This document shows positions 25,361-34,009 of a stretch of DNA of 64,000 bases, piece after piece (within the stretch, counting starts at the first letter, position 1; the number at the start of each line of letters is the position of its first letter). The translations under genes and the position numbers were made by a program. The notes under the pieces were generated by a model, which did no database searches, was not told the origin of the DNA, and saw nothing but the letters and a program-made list of their open reading frames with translations. Source of the stretch: Craterilacuibacter sp. RT1T (lineage in GTDB: Bacteria; Pseudomonadota; Gammaproteobacteria; Burkholderiales; Chromobacteriaceae); contig NZ_JAMFLI010000001.1 in the NCBI RefSeq assembly GCF_023502145.1, forward strand, positions 682,001 through 746,000. Direction: 5' to 3'.

Positions 25361-27250
25361 CTGCTCCAGCTGCTCCTGCACATCCATCCACTCTTCCTCG
25401 ACCTGTTCGATACGGGCGACGGTTTCGCCCTGCTTTTGCAGGGTTTCGGTCAGAAGGCTCTTGTTGGCGGCGCTATACGCGTCTTCACTGGCCAAAAAAG
25501 CCTCCAGCTCGTTTTTCTCGCGGTTAAGCTTGTCCATCTCCTTTTCCAGTTTGTCCAGACGCGTAGTCAGCGGCTTTTTCAGCGCATTAAGCCGTTTGCG
25601 CTCGTCGGCTTGCAGGCGCTTTTCTTCCTTGCGCGTGATGCCGCTGCCGCTGTCGGCACTGCTGGGCTTGCCGCTGTCAGCCAGTTCGGCGATGCGCTGC
25701 TGGCGGTAGTCTTCCAGATCGCCATCAAACGGCGTGACTGCGCCGCCGCCTACGCGCCAGAATACATCGGTGGTGGCTTCAAGCAAGGAGCGGTCATGCG
25801 ACACCACGATCAGTGCGCCGCCAAAGTCCTGCAGCGCCAGCGTCAGGGCATGGCGCATTTCCAGGTCCAGGTGGTTGGTCGGTTCATCCAGCAGCAGCAA
25901 ATTGGGCTTTTGCCATACGATGAGCGCGAGCGCGAGGCGCGACTTTTCACCGCCCGACATCGGCCCGACCGGCGCGGACACTTCATCGCCACGGAAATTG
26001 AAGCCGCCCAAAAAGGTGCGCAGCTCCTGCTCGCGTACGGTGGGAGCCAGTTTTTGCAAATGCCACAAGGGCGACTCGTCCGGACGCAGCGTTTCTAGCT
26101 GGTGCTGGGCAAAATAGCCGATTTGCAGCATTTGTGCGCCGATCAGATCGCCCTGTTGCGGCTTGAGTTCGCCCGCGAGCAGTTTGACCAGGGTCGACTT
26201 ACCCGCGCCGTTGACACCCAACAGGCCGATGCGCGCACCGGCCTCGACCGATAGCGTCAGATTGCGCAGTATGGGGGTATCGCCATAACCGACGCTGACG
26301 TTTTCCAGCTTGAGCAGCGGATTGGGCAGCTTGTCCGGCGGGGCGAAGGAAAAATCGAAGGGCGAGTCGGTATGTGCCGGCGCCACGCGTTCCAGCTTTT
26401 CCAGCGCCTTGACCCGGCTTTGTGCCTGACGCGCCTTGCTGGCCTTGGCCTTGAAGCGGGTAATAAAAGATTCGAGATGGGCGATCTGCTTTTGCTGCTT
26501 CTGAAAGTCGGATTGCTGGCGCGACAGTTTTTCCGCGCGCATGACTTCAAAGCTGCTGTAGTTGCCGGTGTATAGCGTCAGCGTTTGTTGCGCCACTTCG
26601 ACGATATGGGTGGTGACCGCATCAAGAAAATCGCGGTCGTGCGAGATCACCAGCAAGGTGCCGGGGTAGGCGACCAGCCAGTCCTCCAGCCACAGCACGG
26701 TTTCGATATCGAGGTGGTTGGTCGGTTCGTCCAGCAGCAACAAATCGGAGCGGCACATCAGTGCCTGCGCCAGATTCAGGCGCATGCGCCAGCCGCCGGA
26801 AAAATCGGATACCGGCCGTGCCTGGCCTTCCTGGCTGAAACCCAGGCCGGTGAGCAAGCGCGCGGCGCGCGACTCGGCGGTATAGGCATCGATATGTTCC
26901 AGTTCGCCATGCAGGTGGCCGATTTCGACGCCGTCGTTGGCCTGCTCGGCTTGCGTAAGTTGCGCCTGCAAATTGCGCAGCTCATGGTCGCCATCGAGCA
27001 CATAATCCAGCGCGCTTCTGTTAAGTGCCGGTGTTTCCTGTGCCACATGGGCTACCGTCCAGTGGGCCGGCACTTCGACTTCGCCGGCATCCTGCTGCAA
27101 TTGGCCCATGAGCAGCGCAAACAGGCTGGACTTGCCGGCACCATTGGCGCCGACCATGCCGATACGGTTGCCGGGGTTCAGGGTAAGGCTGGCGTTGATC
27201 AGCAGCTCTTTCAGGCCGCGACGCAGATTGACGTTCTTCAGTTGGATCAT
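25337..27250 (-). CDS. ABC-F family ATPase (YheS-like)
   Basis: A 637-residue cytoplasmic protein with two ABC domains and no membrane segments, the ABC-F layout. Domain 1 has Walker A GANGAGKSS (about residues 34-42), signature FSGGWRMRLNLAQAL and Walker B LLLLDEPTNHLD; domain 2 has GVNGAGKST, MSGGEKSRLALAL and LLLLDEPTNHLD. A charged interdomain linker (about 240-300) and a C-terminal coiled coil (LDKLEKEMDKLNREKNELEA) are present. Length and order match YheS. ABC-F proteins act on the ribosome to relieve stalled translation; the exact role of YheS is only partly known. Confidence 0.9.
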   Translation of the reverse strand: MIQLKNVNLRRGLKELLINASLTLNPGNRIGMVGANGAGKSSLFALLMGQLQQDAGEVEVPAHWTVAHVAQETPALNRSALDYVLDGDHELRNLQAQLTQAEQANDGVEIGHLHGELEHIDAYTAESRAARLLTGLGFSQEGQARPVSDFSGGWRMRLNLAQALMCRSDLLLLDEPTNHLDIETVLWLEDWLVAYPGTLLVISHDRDFLDAVTTHIVEVAQQTLTLYTGNYSSFEVMRAEKLSRQQSDFQKQQKQIAHLESFITRFKAKASKARQAQSRVKALEKLERVAPAHTDSPFDFSFAPPDKLPNPLLKLENVSVGYGDTPILRNLTLSVEAGARIGLLGVNGAGKSTLVKLLAGELKPQQGDLIGAQMLQIGYFAQHQLETLRPDESPLWHLQKLAPTVREQELRTFLGGFNFRGDEVSAPVGPMSGGEKSRLALALIVWQKPNLLLLDEPTNHLDLEMRHALTLALQDFGGALIVVSHDRSLLEATTDVFWRVGGGAVTPFDGDLEDYRQQRIAELADSGKPSSADSGSGITRKEEKRLQADERKRLNALKKPLTTRLDKLEKEMDKLNREKNELEAFLASEDAYSAANKSLLTETLQKQGETVARIEQVEEEWMDVQEQLEQLSTEIQG

Positions 27251-27344
27251 GGGTTTCCGCTATGCCGTTTCCGGCAGAGATTCTGCAGCGCCGCCCATCC
27301 CGGTGATGCTAGCAGGGCGCGCGGCGGCATAAAGGTCAGGACAT

Positions 27345-28370
27345 TCAGGCTTTGGGCAAGGTGGCCAGATCCCAGCGCGGCTTGACGCTGAAACCGCCGG
27401 CATCATGGGCAAACTTAAGGCGCATGGCGCCGGCAAAGGCGATCATGGCTCCGTTATCGGTGCACAGCGCCATGGGCGGATAGAATACGGCGAAGCGGTA
27501 TTTGGTCGCCGCGGCATTCAGGCCGGCGCGCAACTGCTTGTTGGCGCCGACGCCGCCGGCCACCACGATGCGCTTCATGCCGGCTTTTTTCATTGCCTTC
27601 AGGCATTTATGCACCAGCACATCGACGATGGCATCCTGAAAAGCACGGCAGATGTCCATGCGTGCCTGTTCGCTGATCTCCCCTTCGCTGGCTTCCACCT
27701 GACGGGTCAGCGTCAATACGGCGGTTTTCAGGCCGGAGAAGCTCATGTCCAGATTGTCCGAGTGCAGCATGGGGCGCGGCAGGGTAAAGCGGTCCGGGTC
27801 GCCGGATTCGGCCAGTTGCGACAGGCGCGGGCCGCCCGGGTAATCCAGCCCCAGCAGTTTGGCCGTCTTGTCGAAGGCTTCGCCGGCGGCATCGTCCAGC
27901 GTCTCGCCCAGAATTTCATAGTCGCCGATGCCGCGCACCGCCATGATCTGGGTGTGGCCGCCGGACACCAGTAGCGCCAGGAACGGGAACTCGGGCCGCG
28001 ATTCGGCCAGCAGCGGCGACAAGAGGTGGCCTTCCAGATGGTGGACTTCGATCACCGGCTTTTTCAGCGAGTAGGCCAGCGCATTGGCAAAACTTGCGCC
28101 CACCAGCAAGGCACCGCCAAGGCCGGGCCCCTGGGTGTAGGCCACGGCATCGATGTCGGCCAGCGTTTTGCCGGCTTCTTTCAGGCAGGCTTCGGTCAGC
28201 GGCACGACGCGGCGGATATGGTCGCGGCTGGCCAGTTCGGGAACCACGCCGCCGTACTCTGCATGCATCGCCATTTGCGTATGCAGTTGCTGGGCGATCA
28301 GCCCGGCTTCGAGGTCGTACAGTGCAACCCCGGTTTCGTCACAAGACGATTCGATTCCCAATACCAGCAT
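27345..28370 (-). CDS. tsaD: tRNA N6-adenosine threonylcarbamoyltransferase TsaD
   Basis: A 341-residue protein of the Kae1/TsaD family which, with TsaB and TsaE, adds threonylcarbamoyl to A37 of ANN-decoding tRNAs. Diagnostic: [19 protein letters not shown] at the N-terminus, the metal-binding [16 protein letters not shown] (His-x3-His), [13 protein letters not shown] and the glycine-rich [13 protein letters not shown]. The ATG at 28370 gives the conserved N-terminus; the frame runs 19 codons further upstream without conservation. It is divergent from the OsmC-family gene. Confidence 0.97.
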   Translation of the reverse strand: MLVLGIESSCDETGVALYDLEAGLIAQQLHTQMAMHAEYGGVVPELASRDHIRRVVPLTEACLKEAGKTLADIDAVAYTQGPGLGGALLVGASFANALAYSLKKPVIEVHHLEGHLLSPLLAESRPEFPFLALLVSGGHTQIMAVRGIGDYEILGETLDDAAGEAFDKTAKLLGLDYPGGPRLSQLAESGDPDRFTLPRPMLHSDNLDMSFSGLKTAVLTLTRQVEASEGEISEQARMDICRAFQDAIVDVLVHKCLKAMKKAGMKRIVVAGGVGANKQLRAGLNAAATKYRFAVFYPPMALCTDNGAMIAFAGAMRLKFAHDAGGFSVKPRWDLATLPKA

Positions 28371-28397
28371 GATGGCTTCTTGATAAAACAATCTAAG

Positions 28398-28478
28398 CAT
28401 TTTACCGGTGATTCTTTGCCAGCCCAAATCCGAGTGATAGGCTATTCGATTCGGGTGGCCATATTGGCCGGTAAAATA
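28398..28478. promoter_or_regulatory. inverted repeat carrying mirrored -10-like elements, tsaD/osmC intergenic
   Basis: ATTTTACCGG (28398-28407) and CCGGTAAAAT (28469-28478) form a perfect 10-bp inverted repeat 61 bases apart. Each copy reads GGTAAAAT outward towards its gene, so the two may be the -10 regions of divergent promoters for tsaD (minus) and the OsmC gene (plus). Convincing -35 elements were not found. Confidence 0.35.
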
Positions 28479-28519
28479 CGGGGAAATACAGGTTTTGCGC
28501 CTGTCAAAAAGGGGAAAAG

Positions 28520-28936
28520 ATGAAAGCCAGGCTGAAGTGGGTGGACGGTGTCTGTTTTATGGCGGAGACCGGTAGCGGGCACGCGGTGGTGATGGATGGC
28601 GCCCCCGAGGGCGGCGGGCGCAATCTGGGACCGCGTCCGATGGAGCTGTTATTGGTCGGCACGGCCGGCTGCACCAGCTATGACGTCTTGTCCATCCTGA
28701 AAAAATCACGGCAGGAGGTGACGGACTGCTGGGTGGAGATGGAGGCCGAGCGTGCCGACACCGAGCCCAAGATTTTCACCAAAATTCATTTCCATTTCGT
28801 TGTCACCGGGCGCGGCCTGAAAAGCGAGGCCGTCGAGCGCGCGATCCGCCTGTCGGCGGAAAAATATTGCTCGGCCTCCATCATGCTGGGCAAGAGTGCC
28901 GACATTACGCACGACTTCGAAATCAGGGAAAACTGA
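28520..28936 (+). CDS. OsmC family protein (YhfA-like)
   Basis: A 138-residue OsmC-fold protein. The catalytic-type residues are in [20 protein letters not shown] (first Cys, with the preceding conserved RPMELLL) and [13 protein letters not shown] (second Cys), the two thiols that reduce hydroperoxides in the family; the blocks match the YhfA-like branch. The start has an AGGGGAAAAG ribosome site. Substrates of the YhfA branch are unproven. It stands alone, divergent from tsaD. Confidence 0.9.
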   Translation: MKARLKWVDGVCFMAETGSGHAVVMDGAPEGGGRNLGPRPMELLLVGTAGCTSYDVLSILKKSRQEVTDCWVEMEAERADTEPKIFTKIHFHFVVTGRGLKSEAVERAIRLSAEKYCSASIMLGKSADITHDFEIREN

Positions 28937-28959
28937 AATCTCCGGCGGAGGTTAACCGA

Positions 28960-28988
28960 CTAGACCTTGCCGTCAGGGCGGGGTCTAG
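28960..28988 (+). terminator. inverted repeat after the OsmC gene, possible terminator
   Basis: CTAGACC (28960-28966) pairs with GGTCTAG (28982-28988) around a GC-rich loop, 24 bases after the OsmC stop. No T-run follows, so it may instead be a processing or protein-binding site. The rest of the 340-base gap up to 29276 holds no gene I can support. Confidence 0.4.
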
Positions 28989-29276
28989 CGTGCTGTTCAG
29001 TGGTGACGTTCGTGACCCATTAGCCTGAAAAAATAGTGCGCGCCAGCGTATGGTGCGGCTGCCTTCTCTCTGCCTATACCTTCTGCATGGCCTATCCGCT
29101 TCTTTTTGCCCGTGTGTTCTAGGTCAATCGGCTGATGTATTCCTGTTGCCATCATGACTGGCGCGGTATTTGCTTTGAGCCTTACTGACCCCGGGTCTGA
29201 GCGGGAAAAATCAAGGTACAGAGGCGCATCGTCGATGTGCTGCCAGGTGATTGACACAATTCATAAGGGTGTAAGC

Positions 29277-30713
29277 ATGAACAAATCGGGTATATCAGTC
29301 TTACTGTGGGCAAGTTTGGCTCTTCTGATGAGCTTGCTGCTCATCACTGCCGTGCAAGCCGCTCCGGCCGAGGCGTCGCCCATGTCGGCAAGGCTTGCTG
29401 CGCAAAGCCCGGCCATAAAAGTATTGCGTGGCCCCATGCTGCACTTTTTGGCTGATCCGAGTCAGACGCCGCGGCTTGAAGATGCGGTACAGTACTTCGA
29501 AGACGGTATGCTCATCGTGCGAAACGGGGTTGTTGAGAAGTTTGGGCCGGCCTCGACTTTAAAAGCCAGTGTGCCGGCTGGCGTGGCCATTGAAAAGGTC
29601 GCCAAAGACCAGCTTTTGCTCCCAGGCTTCGTTGACACCCATATCCATTATCCGCAAACGGAAATGATTGGCGCCTATGGCGAGCAACTGCTGGATTGGT
29701 TGAAGAAGTACACCTTTCCTACCGAGGGGCAATTCAAAGACCGTACGCATGCAAGAAAAATCGCGGGGATTTTCCTGAAAGAACTGTTGAAGAACGGCAC
29801 CACAACGGCACTTGTATTTGGCACTGTCCACAAGGAGTCAGTCGATGTACTGTTCGAAAAGGCGTCTGACCTAGATATGCGACTGATTGCCGGTAAGGTC
29901 ATGATGGACCGTAATGCGCCCGATTACCTGCTGGATACACCCACCTCCAGCTATGAGGACAGTAAGGCGCTTATCAAGAAATGGCATCATCGTGGCCGGC
30001 TGCTCTATGCCATTACGCCACGCTTTGCACCGACCTCGTCGCCCGGGCAATTGGAAATGGCGCAGAAACTCAAGCAAGAATTTCCGGATGTCTATGTTCA
30101 TACCCACCTTTCAGAAAATCTTGGCGAGGTGGAGTGGGTCAAGTCGCTCTTCCCGGAACGTAGTGGCTATCTTGACGTATACGACCATTATCAACTCACC
30201 GGCCGTCGTGCGGTGTTTGCGCATGGCGTTCATCTGACGGATGCGGAATTCTCCACGTTGGCCAAAACCGATTCGGCCATTGCTTTTTGCCCGACTTCTA
30301 ACCTGTTCCTCGGTAGCGGTTTATTCAAATTCGACAAAGCCAAGTCCTCCGGAGTCAAGGTGGGCTTAGGCACAGACGTCGGTGCTGGGACTAGTTTCTC
30401 GCATTTTGAAACCATGGGTGAGGCCTACAAGATCATGCAATTGCAGGGCAGGAAGCTCTCGGCCTACGAAAGCTTCTATCTCGCGACACTTGGTGGTGCC
30501 AAATCACTCGATCTGCAAGACAAAATCGGCAATCTGCAGTCAGGTAAAGAGGCCGATTTTGTCATTCTTAATCTTGCAGCCAGTGACTTGGGACGGCTTC
30601 GACTCTCTACTTCCAAAACGCTGGAAGAGAAACTTTTTGTCTTGATGACAATAGGGGATGACAGAAATGTCGCTTCCACTTATGTCGCGGGTCGAAAGGT
30701 CTATGGGCCGTAA
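29277..30713 (+). CDS. guanine deaminase-like amidohydrolase with signal peptide
   Basis: A 478-residue zinc amidohydrolase most like guanine deaminase. Metal ligands: H122 and H124 in FVDTHIHYPQTEM, H275 or H277 in VYVHTHLSEN, a later His in VFAHGVHL, and D367 in GLGTDVGAG; ITPRFAPTSS and FCPTSNLFLGSG are guanine deaminase signatures. It would convert guanine to xanthine and ammonia. Unlike cytoplasmic GuaD (about 430-440 aa) it starts with a hydrophobic export signal (MNKSGISVLLWASLALLMSL, Ala-x-Ala site near residue 28). The ATG at 29277 has AAGGG 7-11 bases upstream. Base use is visibly less GC-rich than in the neighbours, and it stands alone between long gaps, which hints at acquisition by transfer. 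Confidence 0.8.
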   Translation: MNKSGISVLLWASLALLMSLLLITAVQAAPAEASPMSARLAAQSPAIKVLRGPMLHFLADPSQTPRLEDAVQYFEDGMLIVRNGVVEKFGPASTLKASVPAGVAIEKVAKDQLLLPGFVDTHIHYPQTEMIGAYGEQLLDWLKKYTFPTEGQFKDRTHARKIAGIFLKELLKNGTTTALVFGTVHKESVDVLFEKASDLDMRLIAGKVMMDRNAPDYLLDTPTSSYEDSKALIKKWHHRGRLLYAITPRFAPTSSPGQLEMAQKLKQEFPDVYVHTHLSENLGEVEWVKSLFPERSGYLDVYDHYQLTGRRAVFAHGVHLTDAEFSTLAKTDSAIAFCPTSNLFLGSGLFKFDKAKSSGVKVGLGTDVGAGTSFSHFETMGEAYKIMQLQGRKLSAYESFYLATLGGAKSLDLQDKIGNLQSGKEADFVILNLAASDLGRLRLSTSKTLEEKLFVLMTIGDDRNVASTYVAGRKVYGP

Positions 30714-31210
30714 GTATTTGCTTTGCAAGTTGCGCGCGGGATGCATTGATTTCTCTAAAAGAGTATTCGTGATCCATTGAGCCGGCATGCCGCTTAAAAT
30801 GGGGCGGGTCAGCTATAAGCGGGGAGTGAGGCCATATGCGCTGCTTTTTTTCCTGTCAGCCCAAGCCGTGTGTCAGTACTCCGTGTTGAGGGTGACTGCG
30901 AATTTGTACAACTCGCTACGTTGGGTCATTTGTGCTCTGGTGGCCTTTCTCATCATGACCATGAGTGCCATAGGCAAAGGATCAGTCTGTAGCTATCGTC
31001 GTATGGGTGGGGAATATACGATTTTGGTGCGGATAGGCTGGCTTGGCTTCTGGAATGGGGCATGACTGTCATTGCCTATTAACGCTTGGTCGCGCTTATT
31101 CGGTTTTTTGTCCGGCGCATGCGCAAGTTCGGCCTTGTGGGGGCAGGGCAAGGCTCGAAAACAGTGGCACTTCGTGGAATAATCGGCGCATTACACAATA
31201 GGTAAGTACC
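30714..31210. other. gene-free stretch
   Basis: About 500 bases between the guanine deaminase and FAH-family genes. A 92-codon frame at 30787-31065 has no ribosome site and no recognisable similarity. The last 60 bases, with GGAATAATCGGCGC, probably hold the promoter of the next operon. Nothing else is supported. Confidence 0.5.
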
Positions 31211-31861
31211 ATGCCGGAACTGAATGTGAATGGCGTCCCGCTGCGGGTGGGCAATATTTTCTGCATCGGGCGCAATTACGCCGCTCATGCCGCCGAGCTT
31301 GGCAATGCGCTGGAAGAAGAACCGCTGGTGTTTCTCAAACCGACCTCGGCGCTGATCGGCGAGGATGCGCCCATCACACTGCCGGCCTATTCGCAGGATG
31401 TGCAGCACGAGGCCGAACTGGTGGTACTGATAGGCAAGGGCGGCGCCGATATTGCCGAATCCGATGCCTTGGCTCATGTCGCCGCTTACGGCATCGGCCT
31501 GGATCTGACTGCGCGCGATGTGCAGGCCGAGGCCAAGCGCAAGGGCTTGCCCTGGGTGAAGGCCAAGGGCTTTCGCTCGGCGGCCTGCGTGTCGGCACTG
31601 GTGGCGGCGCAGCGCGTACCGGACCCGCAAGCCCTGCATTTTTCGCTGACGGTAAATGGCGAAACGCGGCAGCAAGGCGATACCGCCATGATGCTGTTTT
31701 CGGTCGCTCATATTGTCAGCACGCTGTCGCGTATTTACGGCCTGAGCGCGGGCGATCTGATCTATACCGGCACACCGGCGGGCGTGTCGGCGCTGGCATC
31801 GGGTGACACGGTCGCCGTGCAGCTGGATGGGCTGGTGAGTGCCACCTGGAGGGTGGCGTAA
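31211..31861 (+). CDS. fumarylacetoacetate hydrolase family protein
   Basis: A 216-residue FAH-domain protein of the YcgM/FAHD1 type. Typical blocks are VGNIFCIGRNYAAHAAELGN, LVFLKPTSALIG, the metal ligands in QHEAELVVLIG (Glu-x-Glu) and GLDLTARDVQ (Asp), AKGFRSAACV and GDLIYTGTPAGVSAL. Family members hydrolyse or decarboxylate acylpyruvates or oxaloacetate. The TAATG junction (31859-31863) couples it to hslR. Confidence 0.9.
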   Translation: MPELNVNGVPLRVGNIFCIGRNYAAHAAELGNALEEEPLVFLKPTSALIGEDAPITLPAYSQDVQHEAELVVLIGKGGADIAESDALAHVAAYGIGLDLTARDVQAEAKRKGLPWVKAKGFRSAACVSALVAAQRVPDPQALHFSLTVNGETRQQGDTAMMLFSVAHIVSTLSRIYGLSAGDLIYTGTPAGVSALASGDTVAVQLDGLVSATWRVA

Positions 31862-32277
31862 TGGCGCGCGGCAAGGGCAAGGCGGTAGAGAGCGAAGACG
31901 ACGATAAGCTCCGGCTGGATAAGTGGCTGTGGGCCGCGCGTTTTTACAAGACGCGTGCGCTGTCGCACGAGGCGATCGAGCTTGGGCGCATCGAAGTCAA
32001 TGGCGAGCGGGTCAAGGCGTCGCGCGTGGTGCGCGAGGGCGATGTGCTGGATATGAAAATCCAGCAATTGCCGTGGCGGGTCACCGTATTGCAACTGTCC
32101 GGCCAGCGCAGGCCTGCCAAGGAAGCGCAGCTGATGTATGCCGAAGACGCCGCAATCAAGGCGGCACGCGAGGAAAAGATGTTGCTGCTTAAGGCCGAGC
32201 ACGCCAGCTTTCCGCATGGCGAGGGGCGGCCGACCAAGCGCTCGCGGCGCGAGATCGACAAGTTTCGCGGCGGCTGA
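31861..32277 (+). CDS. hslR: heat-shock ribosome-associated protein Hsp15, S4 domain
   Basis: A 138-residue protein. After a short acidic start comes an S4 RNA-binding domain, LRLDKWLWAARFYKTRALSH followed by GRIEVNGERVKASRVVREGD, then a basic tail (RPTKRSRREIDKFRGG). This is the Hsp15 layout; Hsp15 binds 50S subunits that still carry nascent chains and helps to rescue them. It begins at the last base of the FAH-family stop codon. Confidence 0.92.
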   Translation: MARGKGKAVESEDDDKLRLDKWLWAARFYKTRALSHEAIELGRIEVNGERVKASRVVREGDVLDMKIQQLPWRVTVLQLSGQRRPAKEAQLMYAEDAAIKAAREEKMLLLKAEHASFPHGEGRPTKRSRREIDKFRGG

Positions 32278-32363
32278 GGCGCGCTTGCTTGCGGCGCGTG
32301 GCGGGTTTATTCTGCGCCGCTTCATAAGCTTACCCTTATGCGCCGCCTGGCGGCGCACATTCT

Positions 32364-32630
32364 ATGCGTAAACCCGATACCCGTGCGGCCATGTACACGC
32401 TGATTGCCCAGGTGCGCGCCGCCATGCCGTTTCATCTGCCGGTGGCGGCCATCTGTCAGGGGCTATGCAATGGCTGCTCGAAAAAGCTGCTGGAGTTTCT
32501 CGATGTCGAGCTGCTGGACTGGCAGGCGCGGCTGGATGCCGGCGAAACGCCCAAGCTTGGCGAAATCGACAAACTCGCGCGCCTGAGCGGCAAGGTCTAC
32601 AAGGTTTTGCAGCGCAATCAGCTGGTGTGA
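32364..32630 (+). CDS. small conserved protein with CxGxCxGC motif
   Basis: An 88-residue protein starting MRKPDTRAAMYTLIAQVRAAM. It contains ICQGLCNGCSKKLLEFLDVEL, a three-Cys cluster that could bind a metal or iron-sulfur centre, and an ending GKVYKVLQRNQLV. Similar short proteins occur in pseudomonads and betaproteobacteria without assigned function; that recollection is not checked. It lies between hslR and the MFS gene on the same strand. Confidence 0.7.
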   Translation: MRKPDTRAAMYTLIAQVRAAMPFHLPVAAICQGLCNGCSKKLLEFLDVELLDWQARLDAGETPKLGEIDKLARLSGKVYKVLQRNQLV

Positions 32631-32663
32631 GCCGGTGCTAATACGCGGCGGGCGGCGATTCCG

Positions 32664-32669
32664 TATAAT
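32664..32669 (+). promoter_or_regulatory. perfect -10 box close to the MFS gene start
   Basis: TATAAT stands 8 bases before the ATG at 32678. If used, transcription would begin at or next to the start codon and give a leaderless message; there is no ribosome site between. No good -35 is seen 16-18 bases upstream. Confidence 0.35.
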
Positions 32670-32677
32670 CCAGCCCC

Positions 32678-33838
32678 ATGAAAACTTCTGTTCCCTTCGC
32701 GCCGCTGGCGGCGTTCTATTTCTGCTATTTCGCTTTTTTCGGCCTGTTCAGCCCGTTCTGGGGGCTGTATCTCGAATCGCTGTCGTTTAGCCCCTGGCAA
32801 ATTTCCCTGCTGATGTCGCTCTCAACCCTGGCGCGTATTGCCGCGCCGGGCTTGTGGGGCTGGCTGGCCGACCATATGCGCCGGCGCCGGCCCATTGTGA
32901 TTGGCACCTCCATCGTGTCGGCGGCGGCTTTTGCCATGGTCGGGCTTAGCCCGGTTTTCTGGTGGATGTTTGCCTTTCTCGCGCTATCGCATTTTTTCTG
33001 GGCCGCAGCATTGCCGCTGGTGGAAGCCAGTAGCGCCCACCTGACGCGCGCAAGCCCCGGGCGTTATAGCCGTATTCGGCTTTGGGGCTCGATCGGCTTT
33101 GTCGTGACGTCGGTCGCCGGCGGCTATCTGTTTGACTGGCTGTCGATAGCCATCATGCCTTGGGTGGTGACCGCGACGCTGGTGCTGATCGTGTTTGCCG
33201 CGCTGGCCGTGCCGGATGTGGTGCCGGAAAGGGCGGCGGAGGCATCTCTGCCGATAATGGCGACTTTGCGCCAGCCGGTGGTGCTGGCGCTGTTTGGCTG
33301 CTGCTTTTTAATGGCGTATGCGCACGGGCCGTATTATGTGTTCTATTCGATTGCCTTGAAAAACGCGGGTTATGCGCGCGACAGCATAGGCTGGTTGTGG
33401 GCCATCGGGGTCATGGCCGAGGTTGCCGCCTTCTGGTTTATGCCGCGCCTGATGCGTAGCGCCTCGGCCGAGCGCCTGATGCTGGTGTCGCTTTTGGCTG
33501 CGGTCGTGCGTTTTGCCCTGCTGGCGCTGGCGCTGCAAACGGCGGCTCTGGCGGTGCTGGCCCAATTGCTGCATGGCCTCACGTTTGGTGTGCATCATGC
33601 GGCGGCCGTGGCCTTGTTGCACCGCTATTTTGCGCCGGCGCACCAGGCGCGCGCGCAAGGCTTTTACATTATTGCCGGCTTTGGGCTGGGCGGCAGTAGC
33701 GGCGGGCTGATCAGCGGCTTGCTCTGGCCCATGGGCGGGGCGCTGGCCGTGTTCGGCATGTCGACACTGGCCGCGCTAGGTGGCGTGATATTGGCTCTGC
33801 TGTTTTTGCGTTCGCCTAAACAAGCGGCCGCCGTTTAG
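32678..33838 (+). CDS. MFS transporter (MFS_1-like, PPP/HcaT type)
   Basis: A 386-residue protein with about 12 hydrophobic segments. It resembles the phenylpropionate-permease-like branch of the MFS: FYFCYFAFFGLFSPFWGLYL at the N-terminus, the WGWLADHMRRRRP loop between segments 2 and 3, and YSRIRLWGSIGFVVTSVAGG in the middle. The substrate is unknown. It ends with a direct repeat and a good terminator. No ribosome site precedes the start. Confidence 0.85.
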   Translation: MKTSVPFAPLAAFYFCYFAFFGLFSPFWGLYLESLSFSPWQISLLMSLSTLARIAAPGLWGWLADHMRRRRPIVIGTSIVSAAAFAMVGLSPVFWWMFAFLALSHFFWAAALPLVEASSAHLTRASPGRYSRIRLWGSIGFVVTSVAGGYLFDWLSIAIMPWVVTATLVLIVFAALAVPDVVPERAAEASLPIMATLRQPVVLALFGCCFLMAYAHGPYYVFYSIALKNAGYARDSIGWLWAIGVMAEVAAFWFMPRLMRSASAERLMLVSLLAAVVRFALLALALQTAALAVLAQLLHGLTFGVHHAAAVALLHRYFAPAHQARAQGFYIIAGFGLGGSSGGLISGLLWPMGGALAVFGMSTLAALGGVILALLFLRSPKQAAAV

Positions 33839-33871
33839 ACGCTTTGTCCGATAATTGGACGCTCTGTCCGA
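33838..33871. repeat. imperfect 14-bp direct repeat
   Basis: GACGCTTTGTCCGA (33838-33851) and GACGCTCTGTCCGA (33858-33871) differ at one base. They lie directly after the MFS stop and before the terminator. They could be a protein-binding site or a small duplication. Confidence 0.6.
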
Positions 33872-33872
33872 A

Positions 33873-33913
33873 GCCTCGCAAGCCTTGTGCTGCGAGGCTT
33901 TGCTGTTTTTTAG
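33873..33913 (+). terminator. Rho-independent terminator after the MFS gene
   Basis: GCCTCGCA (33873-33880) pairs with TGCGAGGC (33891-33898) around a ten-base loop, followed by TTTGCTGTTTTTT. It insulates the leu operon from the MFS gene. Confidence 0.8.
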
Positions 33914-34009
33914 GCGCAGCTTTCGCATTGCAGCATGCACCGCTTGTAACAAGGTCGGACGATATGACAGAATGGAATCACCCCTATTGCAAACACTGGC
34001 AAAAAAACC

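Noticed and set aside
30787-31065. 92-codon frame after the guanine deaminase gene
   Set aside because: No ribosome site, no recognisable similarity; could be chance.
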